Shown: positions 8,831 to 17,961, numbered from the stretch's first letter. The stretch: DNA of 64,000 nt from Bifidobacterium sp. WK041_4_12 (GCF_041080795.1 NZ_CP129674.1:2046001-2110000); one strand, 5' to 3'. Program-made: numbers and translations. Notes: generated by a model from the sequence alone, not told the origin.

Positions 8831-9403
8831 TCAGAACTTTACCTGGGGAACAACCCGATCCTGTTCTCCTGCTTCGAAGAAAGTAGCCTCGTGGAAGTGG
8901 AACATGCCGGCGATGATGTTGCTTGGTACCGACTGAATCTTGATGTTGAACTTCTGCACGACATCGTTATAGAACTGACGCGCATAGGCGATTTTCTGTT
9001 CCAGCTGGTTCAGCTGATTCTGCAGATCCATGAAGTTCTGGTTGGCCTGCAGCTGTGGATATGCCTCAGCGGTTGCACGCAGGTTCACCAGAGCGTTGCT
9101 CAACTGGTTTTCAGCCTGGGCTCGCTGCTGCGGATCACCCTGACGTGCTGCCTCGACAGCATTTGCACGAGCCTCGGTGACCTTCTGGAACACTTCAGAT
9201 TCGTGGGTCGCATAGCCCTTGACCGTTTCGACAAGGTTGGGAACCAGGTCGGCACGTTGCTTGAGCTGGACATCTATCTGAGCCCAACCGTTGGCAACGC
9301 GGTTGCGCAAGCCAATCAGAGCGTTGTAGACCCCAATGCCCCACAACACGAGGATAACGACAATAACAACTATCACGAGTACAGCAATGAGTAATCCGTT
9401 CAT
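8831..9403 (-). CDS. lemA: LemA family membrane protein
   Basis: 190-residue protein: an N-terminal membrane helix (MNGLLIAVLVIVVIVVILVL) followed by a four-helix bundle with the family pattern YNALIGLRNRVANGWAQID, RADLVPNLVETVKGYATHE and RQFYNDVVQKFN. LemA proteins are anchored with the helical domain at the membrane surface; their biochemical role is unclear, with links to envelope stress and secreted proteases. The start at 9403 gives the normal family length; no strong ribosome binding site is seen and the frame is open to 9574. It lies upstream of DUF2207 on the same strand. Confidence 0.88.
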   Translation of the reverse strand: MNGLLIAVLVIVVIVVILVLWGIGVYNALIGLRNRVANGWAQIDVQLKQRADLVPNLVETVKGYATHESEVFQKVTEARANAVEAARQGDPQQRAQAENQLSNALVNLRATAEAYPQLQANQNFMDLQNQLNQLEQKIAYARQFYNDVVQKFNIKIQSVPSNIIAGMFHFHEATFFEAGEQDRVVPQVKF

Positions 9404-9586
9404 GCACACCATTGTCTCATAGACAGTGAATCTACGAATCAGACGCCGTCTTTTGCCTGCCGTTGTTGACCTTTGTGGAGGTGCGTTCTGTTTCATGGCA
9501 TGGTATTGGGCTACTCGGAATTCTCTGGGCTGCTTGGGATTCTCGGTCTCTCTCGTTTCGACCCGGCTGAGCATGCTTCTTGCGTG

Positions 9587-12500
9587 CTATTCGAGGATGT
9601 TGGCGGTGGCTTCCGCTCGATGGGACAGGTAGTAGGGACGGATGGCGAGGATGCCGACCGCCGTGCCCAACAGGAGCAGGATCGCGATGCCGACGCTGCC
9701 CGTGTACGGCAGGCTCGCCAGGGAGTGCGCCGGGTCGGCCACCACGATGGTGCGACCATCCTGGGACACGTACGCCAGACTCGTGCCCTCGGTGCGATAC
9801 AAGGCCAGCGTCACCTCACTCGCATCCACGTTCCACACCGGCACGGTCTCCACCGTGAAGTCCTTCACCCGGAAATAGCCAGACGGGGCCGCAGTCTCCC
9901 GGAACGACAGGGCACGAGCCTCCACGCCCTGCAGGGTCAGTCCGCCATCCGCACGACTCGCCACCTCGGTACCACCCGCAGCATCCAGACGATACACCCC
10001 ATCGGACAGCTTCGAGAACCTCAACGCCGACCCATCGCGAGACACCTCAAAGCGAGCGTCTCCAAGCGGCTTCGACATGTCATCCCTATCCACCTTCACC
10101 AGGTTCACTGCAAACGAATACACGTTTGCCGTAGCGGTCTTGGTTTCGGCATCACCACCACTCTTGGAGCGTGTCAGAGTCACCGTGTTCTTGTTCGAGT
10201 TGATTTCCCCGCCTCCGGGAGCACTCAACGTCGCATCCGTGTTCAGTACCGCTGCATAGCGGATACGAATCAACGACCTAGCAGGCACACTGGTCTTATT
10301 CGCTACATGACCACCCGAATCCTCAGCGAACAAGGTCTTCAACCCATCCACCGTCAACGACTGGTCACTAACCATAATCGACGAAGGCGGCAGACCACCC
10401 GTCACCTCCGTGTCCGCATCAGGCACGTCCATGAACACCCTCACCCCAGACGCGGCAGGCAAGGCCAACCCCGTGTCAGCCGCATCAGAGACACCAAACT
10501 GATACGAGCCATATGACACCGACGAGAACCCTGACAGGTCAGGCACCTGCAAAGCTATCTCAAACTCCACACTCGCACCCACATCAAAACCATCCAACCC
10601 ATCATCATTCACCACACGCTTCGACACCTCCGCGATGCTCGTCTTCAACATGGCCACGCCCAGGCGAGGCTTGCCCCTGACCCCAGCATCCACAAAATCC
10701 ACCATCCGACCATCAGCACCCAGATGCTCGTTGAACGCCTTCGTGCCCACAATGATCGGCAGGGACCCGCCGGAAGCCTGACTGTCATCCACGATCAGAT
10801 ACAGGCCCGGACCAGACACCGCGAGCGTCGCAGCGCCACCGGCAGATGCCAGATCTGAACCAGCCAGCGAGCCCTTGACACCGCCAAGCGCAGCATCGCC
10901 ACTCGTCGCAAGCTTTCGCGCGAACAGCTGCAAGTTGCCAGCATACGGACTGTACCCGCTCGTCACGTCATCCGACGGCGGGTCGCTCGGATAGCCAAGC
11001 CAACGCGACGCCACCCAACCAGTGGGATTGTCCGCGTCAACATCCGAACCACCAGCATCCCGCGCCGCACCCAGCACCGACGCTCTCACCGGATTGGCAG
11101 GAGTATCCAACCTCACGCTCTTCAACGCGCCCGTCTGATCAAACATTGTTTGCGCATACTCACCGATCTTGTACGCTCTCAACGTGCCGGAGGTTGCACC
11201 CGTCAGCTCGATGCCATACTTCGGCGAGGTTTTCACCTTCCACCCCTTGATCGTCGTCTTCACCGGCTCCGTCGCACGATTCGTCAGACCATCCGCAGCG
11301 CTGCCGTCCTGCTGACCCCACACATACAAGTCATAATCCTTCGTCTCGTCCGCCATCAACGCCTCAGGCAACGCCATGTTTCCATCAACACTCGTTTTGC
11401 CCGAACCCAACACCTCGCCAGGCTGAGCAGGGTTGACAATCTTCCAACCCAGCTCCGAACCCAGGTCTGAACTACCTGACAGGTCCAACGAACGCGAACC
11501 CGCACCACCAGAAACCGAAGCAGACCACGAATGTAACTTCTTGCCCGACTCCACGAACGTCAGACGCAGATCATTCGCCCCGCTCTGGCTCTGATTGCTG
11601 CTGTCTGCCGACAGCAGCAGATTCTCAAGATTCAGACGAAGAGCCAGCCGCAACCCAAGACCGGTGATGCCCGTATTGATATCGTACGGGTAACCGTCGT
11701 TCCACACAAAGAACGCATTGACCGCGTTGCTCCAGCGAGCAGAACGCAACCAAAAGCCAGAAGCACCATTAGCACAAGCGCTCGAAGGACAAGCAAGATT
11801 AGCATCAGACGACAAGCCGCTCGTGTGGTTGAAATACTGCCTCACATCACCAATAGACAACGGAAACACTCTATACGAATTCACCGAATCAGTCTGCTGC
11901 GTGTAACTGCCAGAATCACACCCTGTAGGCTGGGCAGCGGTGCACACACCCTCAATAGGAGCAGAACGCAACAAGGACTGCTCAAAACTCGAATAATTCC
12001 CAGCAGCCACCGCATCAGACACCTGAGCCAGATTCGACCTGTACGACCCCGTCGCACTATCAAACGAATTACGATACGTACCGTTCGTATCAAACCTAAA
12101 ACCGGCAGTCACCACATTATCGGCCCACAGCAACGCCTCACCAGCAGCAACCGACGTCGTAGCCGACTTCGAATACGCCTGATTCACACCAAAACCAGCA
12201 TCAGCCACACTCGCCACAACACCCTTAGCCAAGGTCTTATAGCCGCCAGACACCTGAGCCCCGCCATACGTGCCCGTGCTGCCCTGCTTGCCGAACACAA
12301 TCCTGCGCGTAGACGCCCAACCACCAGAAGCCACAGGGGTCGCGCCATCGTCCAACGTACTGAAATAGCCGTCAGGACCCAGCTCCACGGTATCGGCAGC
12401 ATCGGCAGACGCACGCTCAACCGGCATCGCCACGACCACGCCCGCGACGGACAGCGCCATGCCCAGACACAGGCAGCACACCGCACGCACGACACCACTG

Positions 12501-12589
12501 AAACGAGAACGCGAAACAAGACCCTTCATGGGGGAACCTTCCATCCAGCCAAAAACAGCACCCCCCCCCCCGCGACCGGCGATCATCAC
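9587..12589 (-). CDS. LPYTG-anchored pilin-like surface adhesin, phase-variable candidate
   Basis: 1000-residue sortase substrate. After a short leader with four Gly codons comes a signal peptide (about 22-57, with MKGLVSRSRF start-like segment), then a DUF6273-like region with GFWLRSARWSNAVNAF (about 290), an isopeptide pilin-type region with VVNDDG and ETAAPSGY E-box (CnaB/SpaA style, with a candidate bond Lys in NLVKVDRDD), and the anchor LPYTG at 960-964 followed by a hydrophobic helix and short tail. It probably forms a surface fibre or adhesin. No sortase gene is adjacent. Two starts are possible: ATG at 12589 (GAGGTGG upstream), or ATG of MKGLV at 12529 with GGAAGG at 7 bp. The G11 tract lies between them. 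Confidence 0.85.
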   Translation of the reverse strand: MMIAGRGGGGAVFGWMEGSPMKGLVSRSRFSGVVRAVCCLCLGMALSVAGVVVAMPVERASADAADTVELGPDGYFSTLDDGATPVASGGWASTRRIVFGKQGSTGTYGGAQVSGGYKTLAKGVVASVADAGFGVNQAYSKSATTSVAAGEALLWADNVVTAGFRFDTNGTYRNSFDSATGSYRSNLAQVSDAVAAGNYSSFEQSLLRSAPIEGVCTAAQPTGCDSGSYTQQTDSVNSYRVFPLSIGDVRQYFNHTSGLSSDANLACPSSACANGASGFWLRSARWSNAVNAFFVWNDGYPYDINTGITGLGLRLALRLNLENLLLSADSSNQSQSGANDLRLTFVESGKKLHSWSASVSGGAGSRSLDLSGSSDLGSELGWKIVNPAQPGEVLGSGKTSVDGNMALPEALMADETKDYDLYVWGQQDGSAADGLTNRATEPVKTTIKGWKVKTSPKYGIELTGATSGTLRAYKIGEYAQTMFDQTGALKSVRLDTPANPVRASVLGAARDAGGSDVDADNPTGWVASRWLGYPSDPPSDDVTSGYSPYAGNLQLFARKLATSGDAALGGVKGSLAGSDLASAGGAATLAVSGPGLYLIVDDSQASGGSLPIIVGTKAFNEHLGADGRMVDFVDAGVRGKPRLGVAMLKTSIAEVSKRVVNDDGLDGFDVGASVEFEIALQVPDLSGFSSVSYGSYQFGVSDAADTGLALPAASGVRVFMDVPDADTEVTGGLPPSSIMVSDQSLTVDGLKTLFAEDSGGHVANKTSVPARSLIRIRYAAVLNTDATLSAPGGGEINSNKNTVTLTRSKSGGDAETKTATANVYSFAVNLVKVDRDDMSKPLGDARFEVSRDGSALRFSKLSDGVYRLDAAGGTEVASRADGGLTLQGVEARALSFRETAAPSGYFRVKDFTVETVPVWNVDASEVTLALYRTEGTSLAYVSQDGRTIVVADPAHSLASLPYTGSVGIAILLLLGTAVGILAIRPYYLSHRAEATANILE
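12561..12571 (-). repeat. Poly-G(11) tract in adhesin leader
   Basis: Eleven consecutive G on the coding strand, within codons 7-10 counted from ATG 12589. With 11 G the leader is in frame with the adhesin. With 10 G the leader frame meets TGA overlapping the MKGLV ATG (ATGA). With 12 G it runs about 50 codons in another frame to a stop. Such homopolymers slip during replication and are a known switch in bifidobacterial sortase-dependent pilus genes. Confidence 0.9.
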
Positions 12590-12982
12590 TAGAAACCACC
12601 TCGCCAGAACCGTCCACTAGCGACCGTCCAAGCAAAGCGCCGCAACCGTTTCCTGCACAGCCACAACACATCGCAGCCACACTACAAACGCACATAAAGC
12701 TTGCGGCATCTACCACGGAGGGAAAATATCAATATGCATAATATTGTATATTATGGAGGTATTTACTCGTCTGATTTCATTCTCAGCTCATCTAGCTCGC
12801 TCACAACGTTTACATACCGGCCTTCTCGATACCATCCATGAGAATCGAAAAGCTTCAAGCGGCCTCGCTCTGTGCAGTGCGCGATGTTCTGATTCGACTC
12901 ATGAGATTCAAGCGCAGCGCTCAGAAATGACACCCCGCAGGATAGCATGGAGCGCAGGTTAATCTACGAAGGGACTTCGGAT
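12590..12982. promoter_or_regulatory. Divergent intergenic region with AT-rich palindrome
   Basis: 393 bp between the adhesin (leftward) and yhbY (rightward). It contains a 19-bp palindrome at 12737-12755, CATAATATTGTATATTATG, in a patch of about 30 bp of nearly pure A/T, which could be a promoter and/or operator for the adhesin. If transcription starts there the adhesin leader would be about 140 nt. No convincing gene is seen; a 61-codon minus frame at 12763-12948 lacks a ribosome binding site. Confidence 0.4.
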
Positions 12983-13312
12983 ATGGAAAAACAAGGAATG
13001 CGGGCAGCACAAGAACTCAACAAGCGCCAGATCAAGCAACTTCGCGCGCTTGGCAATCATCTGAATCCACTCATCATCATCGGCAAGAGCAACCTCACTG
13101 AGGCCAGCATCAAACAAGCGGACGAAACCTTGGAAAATCGCGAGCTTATCAAATGCTCGGTCTTGAACGGCTCAGATCTGACGGCGCGCGATGCAGCCGC
13201 TCAACTGGCAGAGCAGCTTGGCGCCTCTGTTGTGCAGGTCATCGGCAACCGTTTCGTCATCTACCGCGAAACAAGCCGCGACGACGTAGAAAAAATCAAG
13301 CTCGTTCGCTGA
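12983..13312 (+). CDS. yhbY: YhbY-type RNA-binding protein (CRM domain)
   Basis: 109-residue protein consisting of one CRS1/YhbY (CRM) RNA-binding domain. The GKSNLTEASIKQADETLENR stretch includes the family's conserved glycine-rich loop region, and the C-terminus has the usual VVQVIGNRFVIYR strand. Homologues associate with pre-50S ribosomal particles. The start at 12983 is chosen because GAAGGG lies just upstream and the protein then matches family length; a longer reading from 12947 is open. The gene faces pnp, with a palindromic element and a strong hairpin between the two. Confidence 0.9.
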   Translation: MEKQGMRAAQELNKRQIKQLRALGNHLNPLIIIGKSNLTEASIKQADETLENRELIKCSVLNGSDLTARDAAAQLAEQLGASVVQVIGNRFVIYRETSRDDVEKIKLVR

Positions 13313-13328
13313 TTTTCAGCAAGTAGTT

Positions 13329-13432
13329 CGTTCATTGTGAACTCATCGCAGTATCCGAACCCCAAAAAGGCGTAATAGCAACGTCAAACAGCCAAAAAAT
13401 GCGCGTGATACATGACGAAGTTCACAATGAGC
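13329..13432. repeat. Palindromic element family A, copy 1
   Basis: About 104 bp with imperfect terminal inverted repeats: left arm has TTCATTGTGAACT (13331-13343), right arm AGTTCACAATGAGC (13419-13432), followed inward by related CAGTAT/ATACATG. The centre contains AAAAAGGCGTAATAG, shared in part with copy 2 at 27.8 kb. It lies between the convergent genes yhbY and pnp. See the copies at 27777 and 35381. Confidence 0.8.
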
Positions 13433-13457
13433 ACTCATGGGGCATGGGGAAGAGAAA

Positions 13458-13515
13458 AAATAGCGTAGATGCCGTGGATGTGGGTTTCCCCACCTCCACG
13501 GCATCTACGCTATTT
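13458..13515. terminator. Bidirectional hairpin between yhbY and pnp
   Basis: Near-perfect hairpin: 21-bp arms AAATAGCGTAGATGCCGTGGA and its complement, continuing through GTGGG/CCCAC around a TTT loop. A-rich sequence to the left and T-rich at the right arm end would give U-runs in both directions. The placement between convergent genes supports a two-way terminator. Confidence 0.75.
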
Positions 13516-13551
13516 GGTCAGCGTTGCGCTGGCTCATTGGTTTTGGGGCTT

Positions 13552-16230
13552 TTAGTCCTCGAAGGGATCAAAGTCCTTGCGAACTCTGCGGCGAGGGCGT
13601 TCGCTGCGTTCTTCGCGGTCTGCGCGATACTCGTCATAGTGCTCGTCTGGAGCATAGTGAGGAGCTTCGCGACGACCACGGTAGCCGCCTCTACGATCAT
13701 CACGACGGTCATTGCGGTCATGACGGTTATCACTGCGTTCGCCACGATCAGAACGACTATCGCGATCATGACGCTCGTAACGATCCGAACGATCATCATG
13801 ACGATCCCTGCGGTCGTAGCCACGGTCGGAACGGTCAGAACGATCAGCATGCTCGCCCCGATCATCACGGTCGTCACGGCGACGACGTGGGCGATCATCA
13901 TTGTTGTAATGCGAGCGATATCCACCGCGATCACCACGGTCACCACGGCGATCACCATGACGGTCTCCGCGGTCTCCGCGGTCTCCACGATCTCCACGAT
14001 CGCCACGTGATTGGCTGGCGCTCTCCTGGCTTTCAAATCCCGGAATGGCAAGCGAAATCTTGCCGCGGTCGTCAACGCCTTGCACGATGACCTCGACGGT
14101 GTCGCCTTCCTTCAGCACATCTTCGACAGCGTCCACGCGCTCACCGTTGGTGAGATTACGGATCTGTGAAATGTGAAGCAGACCATCGGTTCCTGGCGTG
14201 AGATTGACGAAGGCTCCAAAGCTTGTGGTCTTCACAACCTTGCCATTGAAGGTCTCTCCGGCTTCTGGAACATGTGGGTTGGCGATCTGGTCAATCATTT
14301 CCTTCGCCTTGGCTGCAGCTTCGCCACCTTCGGAAGAAATGTAAACCGTACCGTCATCCTCGATGGTGACGTCAGCGCCGGTGTCCTCTTGAATCTGGTT
14401 GATCATCTTGCCCTTCGGGCCAATGACTTCGCCAATCTTCTCGACGGGGACGGTGGTGCTGATGATGCGCGGTGCGTATGGACTCATCTCGGCTGGGCTG
14501 TCGATGCACTCGTTGATGACTTCGAGAATCGTCGTGCGAGCTTCCTTGGCCTGCTGCAAGGCAGCAGCAAGAATATCGGCAGGAATGCCGTCAAGCTTGG
14601 TGTCAAGCTGCAGCGCGGTGATGAATTCCGAGGTACCTGCAACCTTGAAGTCCATGTCGCCGAAAGCATCCTCTGCACCGAGAATATCGGTCAGTGTCTT
14701 GAAGATGTGCTTGCCATCGACGTCGCCGGACACGAGTCCCATGGCGATGCCGGCAACTGGAGCCTTCAGAGGAACGCCTGCTGCGAGCAGCGACAAAGTC
14801 GAAGCGCACACCGAACCCATGGAAGTCGAACCGTTGGAACCAATGGCTTCGGAGACTTGGCGAATGGCGTATGGGAACTCTTCGCGGCTTGGAAGCACTG
14901 GAACCAGCGCGCGCTCTGCAAGAGCACCGTGGCCGATCTCACGACGCTTTGGCGAACCGACGCGGCCCGTCTCACCAGTTGAGTATGGAGGCATTTCGTA
15001 ATTGTGCATGTAACGCTTTGAAGTCGGGCCGGAAAGGGCATCGACCTGCTGCTCCATCTTGAGCATGTTCAGTGTGCTGACACCAAGAATCTGGGTCTCA
15101 CCACGCTGGAAGAGCGCCGAACCGTGAACGCGAGGAACGATGTCAACCTCGGCGGACAGGGTTCTGATGTCGCGAAGACCGCGGCCATCAATGCGGTAGT
15201 CCTGAGTCAGAATGCGCTGACGAACGATCTGGCGCTGCAACTCCTTGAAGGCGTTGCCCAGCTCCTTGTCTTTCTCGGCATCTCCCATGTCGGTGAATTC
15301 AGAGGCGAGAGCTTCACGAACCTTCTCCTTGATTTCGTGAATTCTGTCCTGACGCGGCAGCTTGTCAGCGATGGAAAGAGCCTCATCCAAATCGCCGTGG
15401 GCAATCTCATCGATGCGCTTGTATAGATCATCGGTGTATTCAGGGAAGAGTGGGAATTCCTTGGTTTCCTTGGCAACCTTGGACTTGAGCTCGTCCTGCG
15501 CCTCGCAGATTGCCTTGATGAACGGCTTGGCAGCCTCAAGACCCTGTGCCACAACATCTTCATCAGGCTTGATCTGATCCTCGTCGTAAATGAGCTTCCA
15601 GGCATTCTTGCCTGCACCAGCCTCAATCATGGCGATGGCAACATCACCATTCTCGATGACTCGGCCAGCAACGACAATCTCGAATACTGCGCGCTCACGC
15701 TCGCTCCAACGTGGGAATGCAACCCACTGACCATCAATCAAGGCCAGACGAACGCCGGAAACTGGACCTTCGAAAGGCAGTCCGGAAATCATCGTGGAAG
15801 CAGACGCACCGTTGAGTGCGATCATGTCGTATGCGTCTTCTGGGTTGACGGAGAGAACGGTCTCTACAACCTGGACTTCGTTGCGCAAGGTGTGCGGGAA
15901 CAATGGGCGCAAAGGACGGTCGATGATTCGGCAGGCCAGAATGGCTTCCGAGGACGGGCGACCTTCACGACGGAAGAACGAGCCGGGAATCTTGCCGGCT
16001 GCGTACATCTTTTCTTCCACATCAACGGTGAGTGGGAAGAAATCGTAATTTTCCTTGGGGCTTGAACCAGCTGTTGTGGTTGAAAGCACCATTGAATCAT
16101 CATCAAGATAGGCTGCGACCGCACCGTCTGCCTGCTGGGCAAGACGACCGGTTTCGAAACGCAATGTGCGCGTTCCGAATGAGCCATTGTCAATAACCGC
16201 TTCTGCGGCTTGTATTTCGGGACCCTCCAC
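13552..16230 (-). CDS. pnp: Polyribonucleotide nucleotidyltransferase with long Arg/Asp-rich tail
   Basis: 892-residue PNPase, the phosphorolytic 3'-5' exoribonuclease of mRNA turnover. Order of domains: first RNase PH-like domain, all-alpha linker, second RNase PH domain with SEAIGSNGSTSMGSVCA, KH domain (VIGPKGKMINQIQEDTGA) and S1 domain (GKVVKTTSFGAFVNLTPG). After these come about 148 residues (coded by 13555-13998) made of RGD, DRSDR and RDDR reiterations, a disordered basic/acidic tail absent from the core family. The start is GTG at 16230, preceded by GGAGG at 5 bp. It is downstream of rpsO in the conserved rpsO-pnp order. Confidence 0.95.
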   Translation of the reverse strand: MEGPEIQAAEAVIDNGSFGTRTLRFETGRLAQQADGAVAAYLDDDSMVLSTTTAGSSPKENYDFFPLTVDVEEKMYAAGKIPGSFFRREGRPSSEAILACRIIDRPLRPLFPHTLRNEVQVVETVLSVNPEDAYDMIALNGASASTMISGLPFEGPVSGVRLALIDGQWVAFPRWSERERAVFEIVVAGRVIENGDVAIAMIEAGAGKNAWKLIYDEDQIKPDEDVVAQGLEAAKPFIKAICEAQDELKSKVAKETKEFPLFPEYTDDLYKRIDEIAHGDLDEALSIADKLPRQDRIHEIKEKVREALASEFTDMGDAEKDKELGNAFKELQRQIVRQRILTQDYRIDGRGLRDIRTLSAEVDIVPRVHGSALFQRGETQILGVSTLNMLKMEQQVDALSGPTSKRYMHNYEMPPYSTGETGRVGSPKRREIGHGALAERALVPVLPSREEFPYAIRQVSEAIGSNGSTSMGSVCASTLSLLAAGVPLKAPVAGIAMGLVSGDVDGKHIFKTLTDILGAEDAFGDMDFKVAGTSEFITALQLDTKLDGIPADILAAALQQAKEARTTILEVINECIDSPAEMSPYAPRIISTTVPVEKIGEVIGPKGKMINQIQEDTGADVTIEDDGTVYISSEGGEAAAKAKEMIDQIANPHVPEAGETFNGKVVKTTSFGAFVNLTPGTDGLLHISQIRNLTNGERVDAVEDVLKEGDTVEVIVQGVDDRGKISLAIPGFESQESASQSRGDRGDRGDRGDRGDRHGDRRGDRGDRGGYRSHYNNDDRPRRRRDDRDDRGEHADRSDRSDRGYDRRDRHDDRSDRYERHDRDSRSDRGERSDNRHDRNDRRDDRRGGYRGRREAPHYAPDEHYDEYRADREERSERPRRRVRKDFDPFED

Positions 16231-16497
16231 GGGTTCCTCCTTCACTATTTTTTTCATCACATTCGCTAGATTGACTAGCCAAAACCTAGCGCCATCTAGC
16301 GCTTCATCCATCTTGTGCATCCCGGACGCGGTATACCTGACCGCGTGCTCCTTGCTGGAGATACCTGCTGTGTCCGCATTATTCCGTCATACCTTGAACC
16401 GTCTTCGACTCACGTTGCGAATTCATGACGACTCATCTGTCTAACCATCTGCTGTGCCCAGCATCTACCGTATTCACTTGTTCCGAATGCCGGTATG
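16231..16497 (-). other. rpsO-pnp spacer / pnp leader
   Basis: 267 bp between the rpsO terminator hairpin and the pnp start. Apart from the GGAGG ribosome binding site of pnp near its right-to-left end, I see no gene, no convincing promoter hexamers and no strong hairpin. Confidence 0.4.
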
Positions 16498-16530
16498 CAA
16501 AAGCGCCCGAGCATATTGCCCGGGCGGAAG
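16498..16530 (-). terminator. Hairpin after rpsO
   Basis: On the minus strand CCGCCCGGGC and GCTCGGGCGC form a 6-8 bp GC-rich stem around AATAT, followed by TTTT. It sits 8 bp after the rpsO stop. It may terminate or only attenuate read-through from rpsO into pnp. Confidence 0.6.
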
Positions 16531-16537
16531 TATTCAA

Positions 16538-16807
16538 TTATCGGCGCAATCCCAGATTGCTGATCAATGAACGGTAACGTTCGATGTCAACTCGCTGTAG
16601 ATAATCGAGCAGACGACGACGGTCGCCAACCATCAGAAGCAAACCACGACGTGAATGGTGGTCGTGCTTGTGTTCTTTCAGGTGCTCGGTCAGGTCGCTG
16701 ATGCGCTTGGTCAGCAACGCAACTTGAACTTCGGGAGAACCCGTATCACCCTCATGCGTCGCGTACTTGGTGACGATCTCTTGCTTTTCCTGTGCCGTAA
16801 GTGCCAC
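16538..16807 (-). CDS. rpsO: 30S ribosomal protein S15
   Basis: 89-residue S15, which binds 16S rRNA helices 20-22 early in 30S assembly. Family hallmarks: THEGDTGSPEVQVALLTKRI, LTEHLKEHKHDHHSRRGL and the C-terminal YLQRVDIERYRSLI. The start is GTG at 16807 with GGAGG immediately upstream at 4-5 bp; upstream in-frame ATGs would add residues not found in S15. Followed by a hairpin and then pnp. Confidence 0.97.
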   Translation of the reverse strand: MALTAQEKQEIVTKYATHEGDTGSPEVQVALLTKRISDLTEHLKEHKHDHHSRRGLLLMVGDRRRLLDYLQRVDIERYRSLISNLGLRR

Positions 16808-16936
16808 GGCTCCTCCTTGATATTGCTGCGCGGTGCCACGACCCAGTGTCGAAGCGCTCTCATTCCGCGGGCGAAACACGCCAAGTCAATAGTGTACACT
16901 CACCTCGATATTTTCACCCCCAACAGCAAAGCAACT

Positions 16937-17698
16937 TCACACGATGGTCAGCAGCCCACCAAACAGCACAATGCTCAGCGCAATGAGCTCGATAATGAAG
17001 AAAAGCGACATGGCCGACCAGCTATGGGTGAGCACATTCAAAGGCGAATCTTTTCGCACGATTACCAGAATGGCCACAAACAGGAATGCGAACACTGCGG
17101 CCCCAAGCGCTGCCGCGATCACCCCCAAATTCGCAGCATTGGCGAGATAGGCATATTTGCCAAAAACAACATAGGTCCCGTACCAAAACGATATTTTCAG
17201 CAGACACAAACCAGATATGAACTGCTCAGATGCGAGCGCGAGAATCAGAACGGTCTTCCATAACCACGACTTGCTTTCGAGAACGCACATCGCGAGTGCG
17301 ATCAATGTCACAACCGTGACGGTCCAGCCAATGACGGCTATCGCTGGAGTCTCGACCATGTCCAGTCGCACGATAAGCCCTTGAGTGTGGCGCAGGGCAA
17401 GGTAGCGGCCAAAGCCATAGGGGGCAATGATTGCAGCGAGTATCAGGACAATGAAAATGGTCATGCCGACAGGATTGGACTGCTTGCGTTCGATATCCGC
17501 CAAGGAAAGCTTGGAGTCAGGAATTTCACCGTTGCTGTTCTCACTCATATTCGTATAAGCCTGCTCGCTACCCTGTGTCTGAGTATTAAGTGTCTGTGTA
17601 TTAGTCTGGGTATTTCCCAGTGCCTGTGAATTACCCAGTGCCTGTGTACTGCCAAATGTCTGTTCGCTACCCATGGTCACCAACCGTTCATGCATCAC
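16937..17698 (-). CDS. Unrecognised polytopic membrane protein with repeat-rich N-terminus
   Basis: 253 residues from the first ATG. Residues 10-50 are a low-complexity Thr/Gln/Asn/Gly segment made of SQALGNTQ-like reiterations; then a hydrophilic stretch (SKLSLADIERKQSNP) and about five hydrophobic helices from residue 78 to the C-terminus. I do not recognise the family. An alternative start is ATG at 17548 (MSENSNGEIP), which removes the repeats; neither start has a good ribosome binding site. It is upstream of rpsO on the same strand, 129 bp away. Confidence 0.6.
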   Translation of the reverse strand: MMHERLVTMGSEQTFGSTQALGNSQALGNTQTNTQTLNTQTQGSEQAYTNMSENSNGEIPDSKLSLADIERKQSNPVGMTIFIVLILAAIIAPYGFGRYLALRHTQGLIVRLDMVETPAIAVIGWTVTVVTLIALAMCVLESKSWLWKTVLILALASEQFISGLCLLKISFWYGTYVVFGKYAYLANAANLGVIAAALGAAVFAFLFVAILVIVRKDSPLNVLTHSWSAMSLFFIIELIALSIVLFGGLLTIV

Positions 17699-17824
17699 CC
17701 ATAAGTATAAGGGTTCATCAACGAAGACAAACCCCCAATTCCCTGAACTTGGATGCTTCCTCCAGTCGATGCTGCCACTTTTCGAACATATCTGGTGAAA
17801 AACGGATGCGTATTATGCACGATT

Positions 17825-17931
17825 GCGAGTTTTGCGGCAATTTTCAAGTATCAACGCCTATTTTTGGCTTGCTGGGGTCCGTATATCACGGCTTTTGAGC
17901 AGTTCTACTTTGAAATGGCCGCAAAACTCGC
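17825..17931. repeat. Palindromic element family B, copy 1
   Basis: 107 bp with terminal inverted repeats GCGAGTTTTGCGGCAATTTT (17825-17844) and the complementary AAATGGCCGCAAAACTCGC end (17913-17931). Inside the left arm CAAGTAT follows, mirrored by TACTTTG on the right. The centre differs from copies at 44.5 and 49.1 kb. It lies between two minus-strand genes. Confidence 0.8.
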
Positions 17932-17961
17932 ACTCTCTTCGTGATTTGAGCACATTCGAGC

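Noticed and set aside
9587..12589. Diversity-generating retroelement target in the adhesin
   Set aside because: The FWLRSARW region could recall a C-type-lectin-like fold, but no reverse transcriptase or template repeat is present in the window.
9473..12592. Long plus-strand open frames opposite the adhesin gene (e.g. 9473-10516 and 11825-12592)
   Set aside because: They are Arg/His/Thr-rich shadows of a biased coding strand; the minus frame has a signal peptide, E-box and LPYTG anchor.
12763..12948. 61-codon minus frame in the adhesin control region
   Set aside because: Composition is protein-like but there is no ribosome binding site, family match or conserved neighbour to support it.
13399..14090. 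Plus-strand frames opposite the pnp tail with HDHHGH or Ile/Thr/Val repeats
   Set aside because: They mirror the RGD/DRSDR repeat DNA of pnp and have no ribosome binding site or family resemblance.
16655..17263. 202-codon plus-strand frame across rpsO and the next gene
   Set aside because: It lies antisense to the ribosomal protein S15 gene and shows no protein-family signal.
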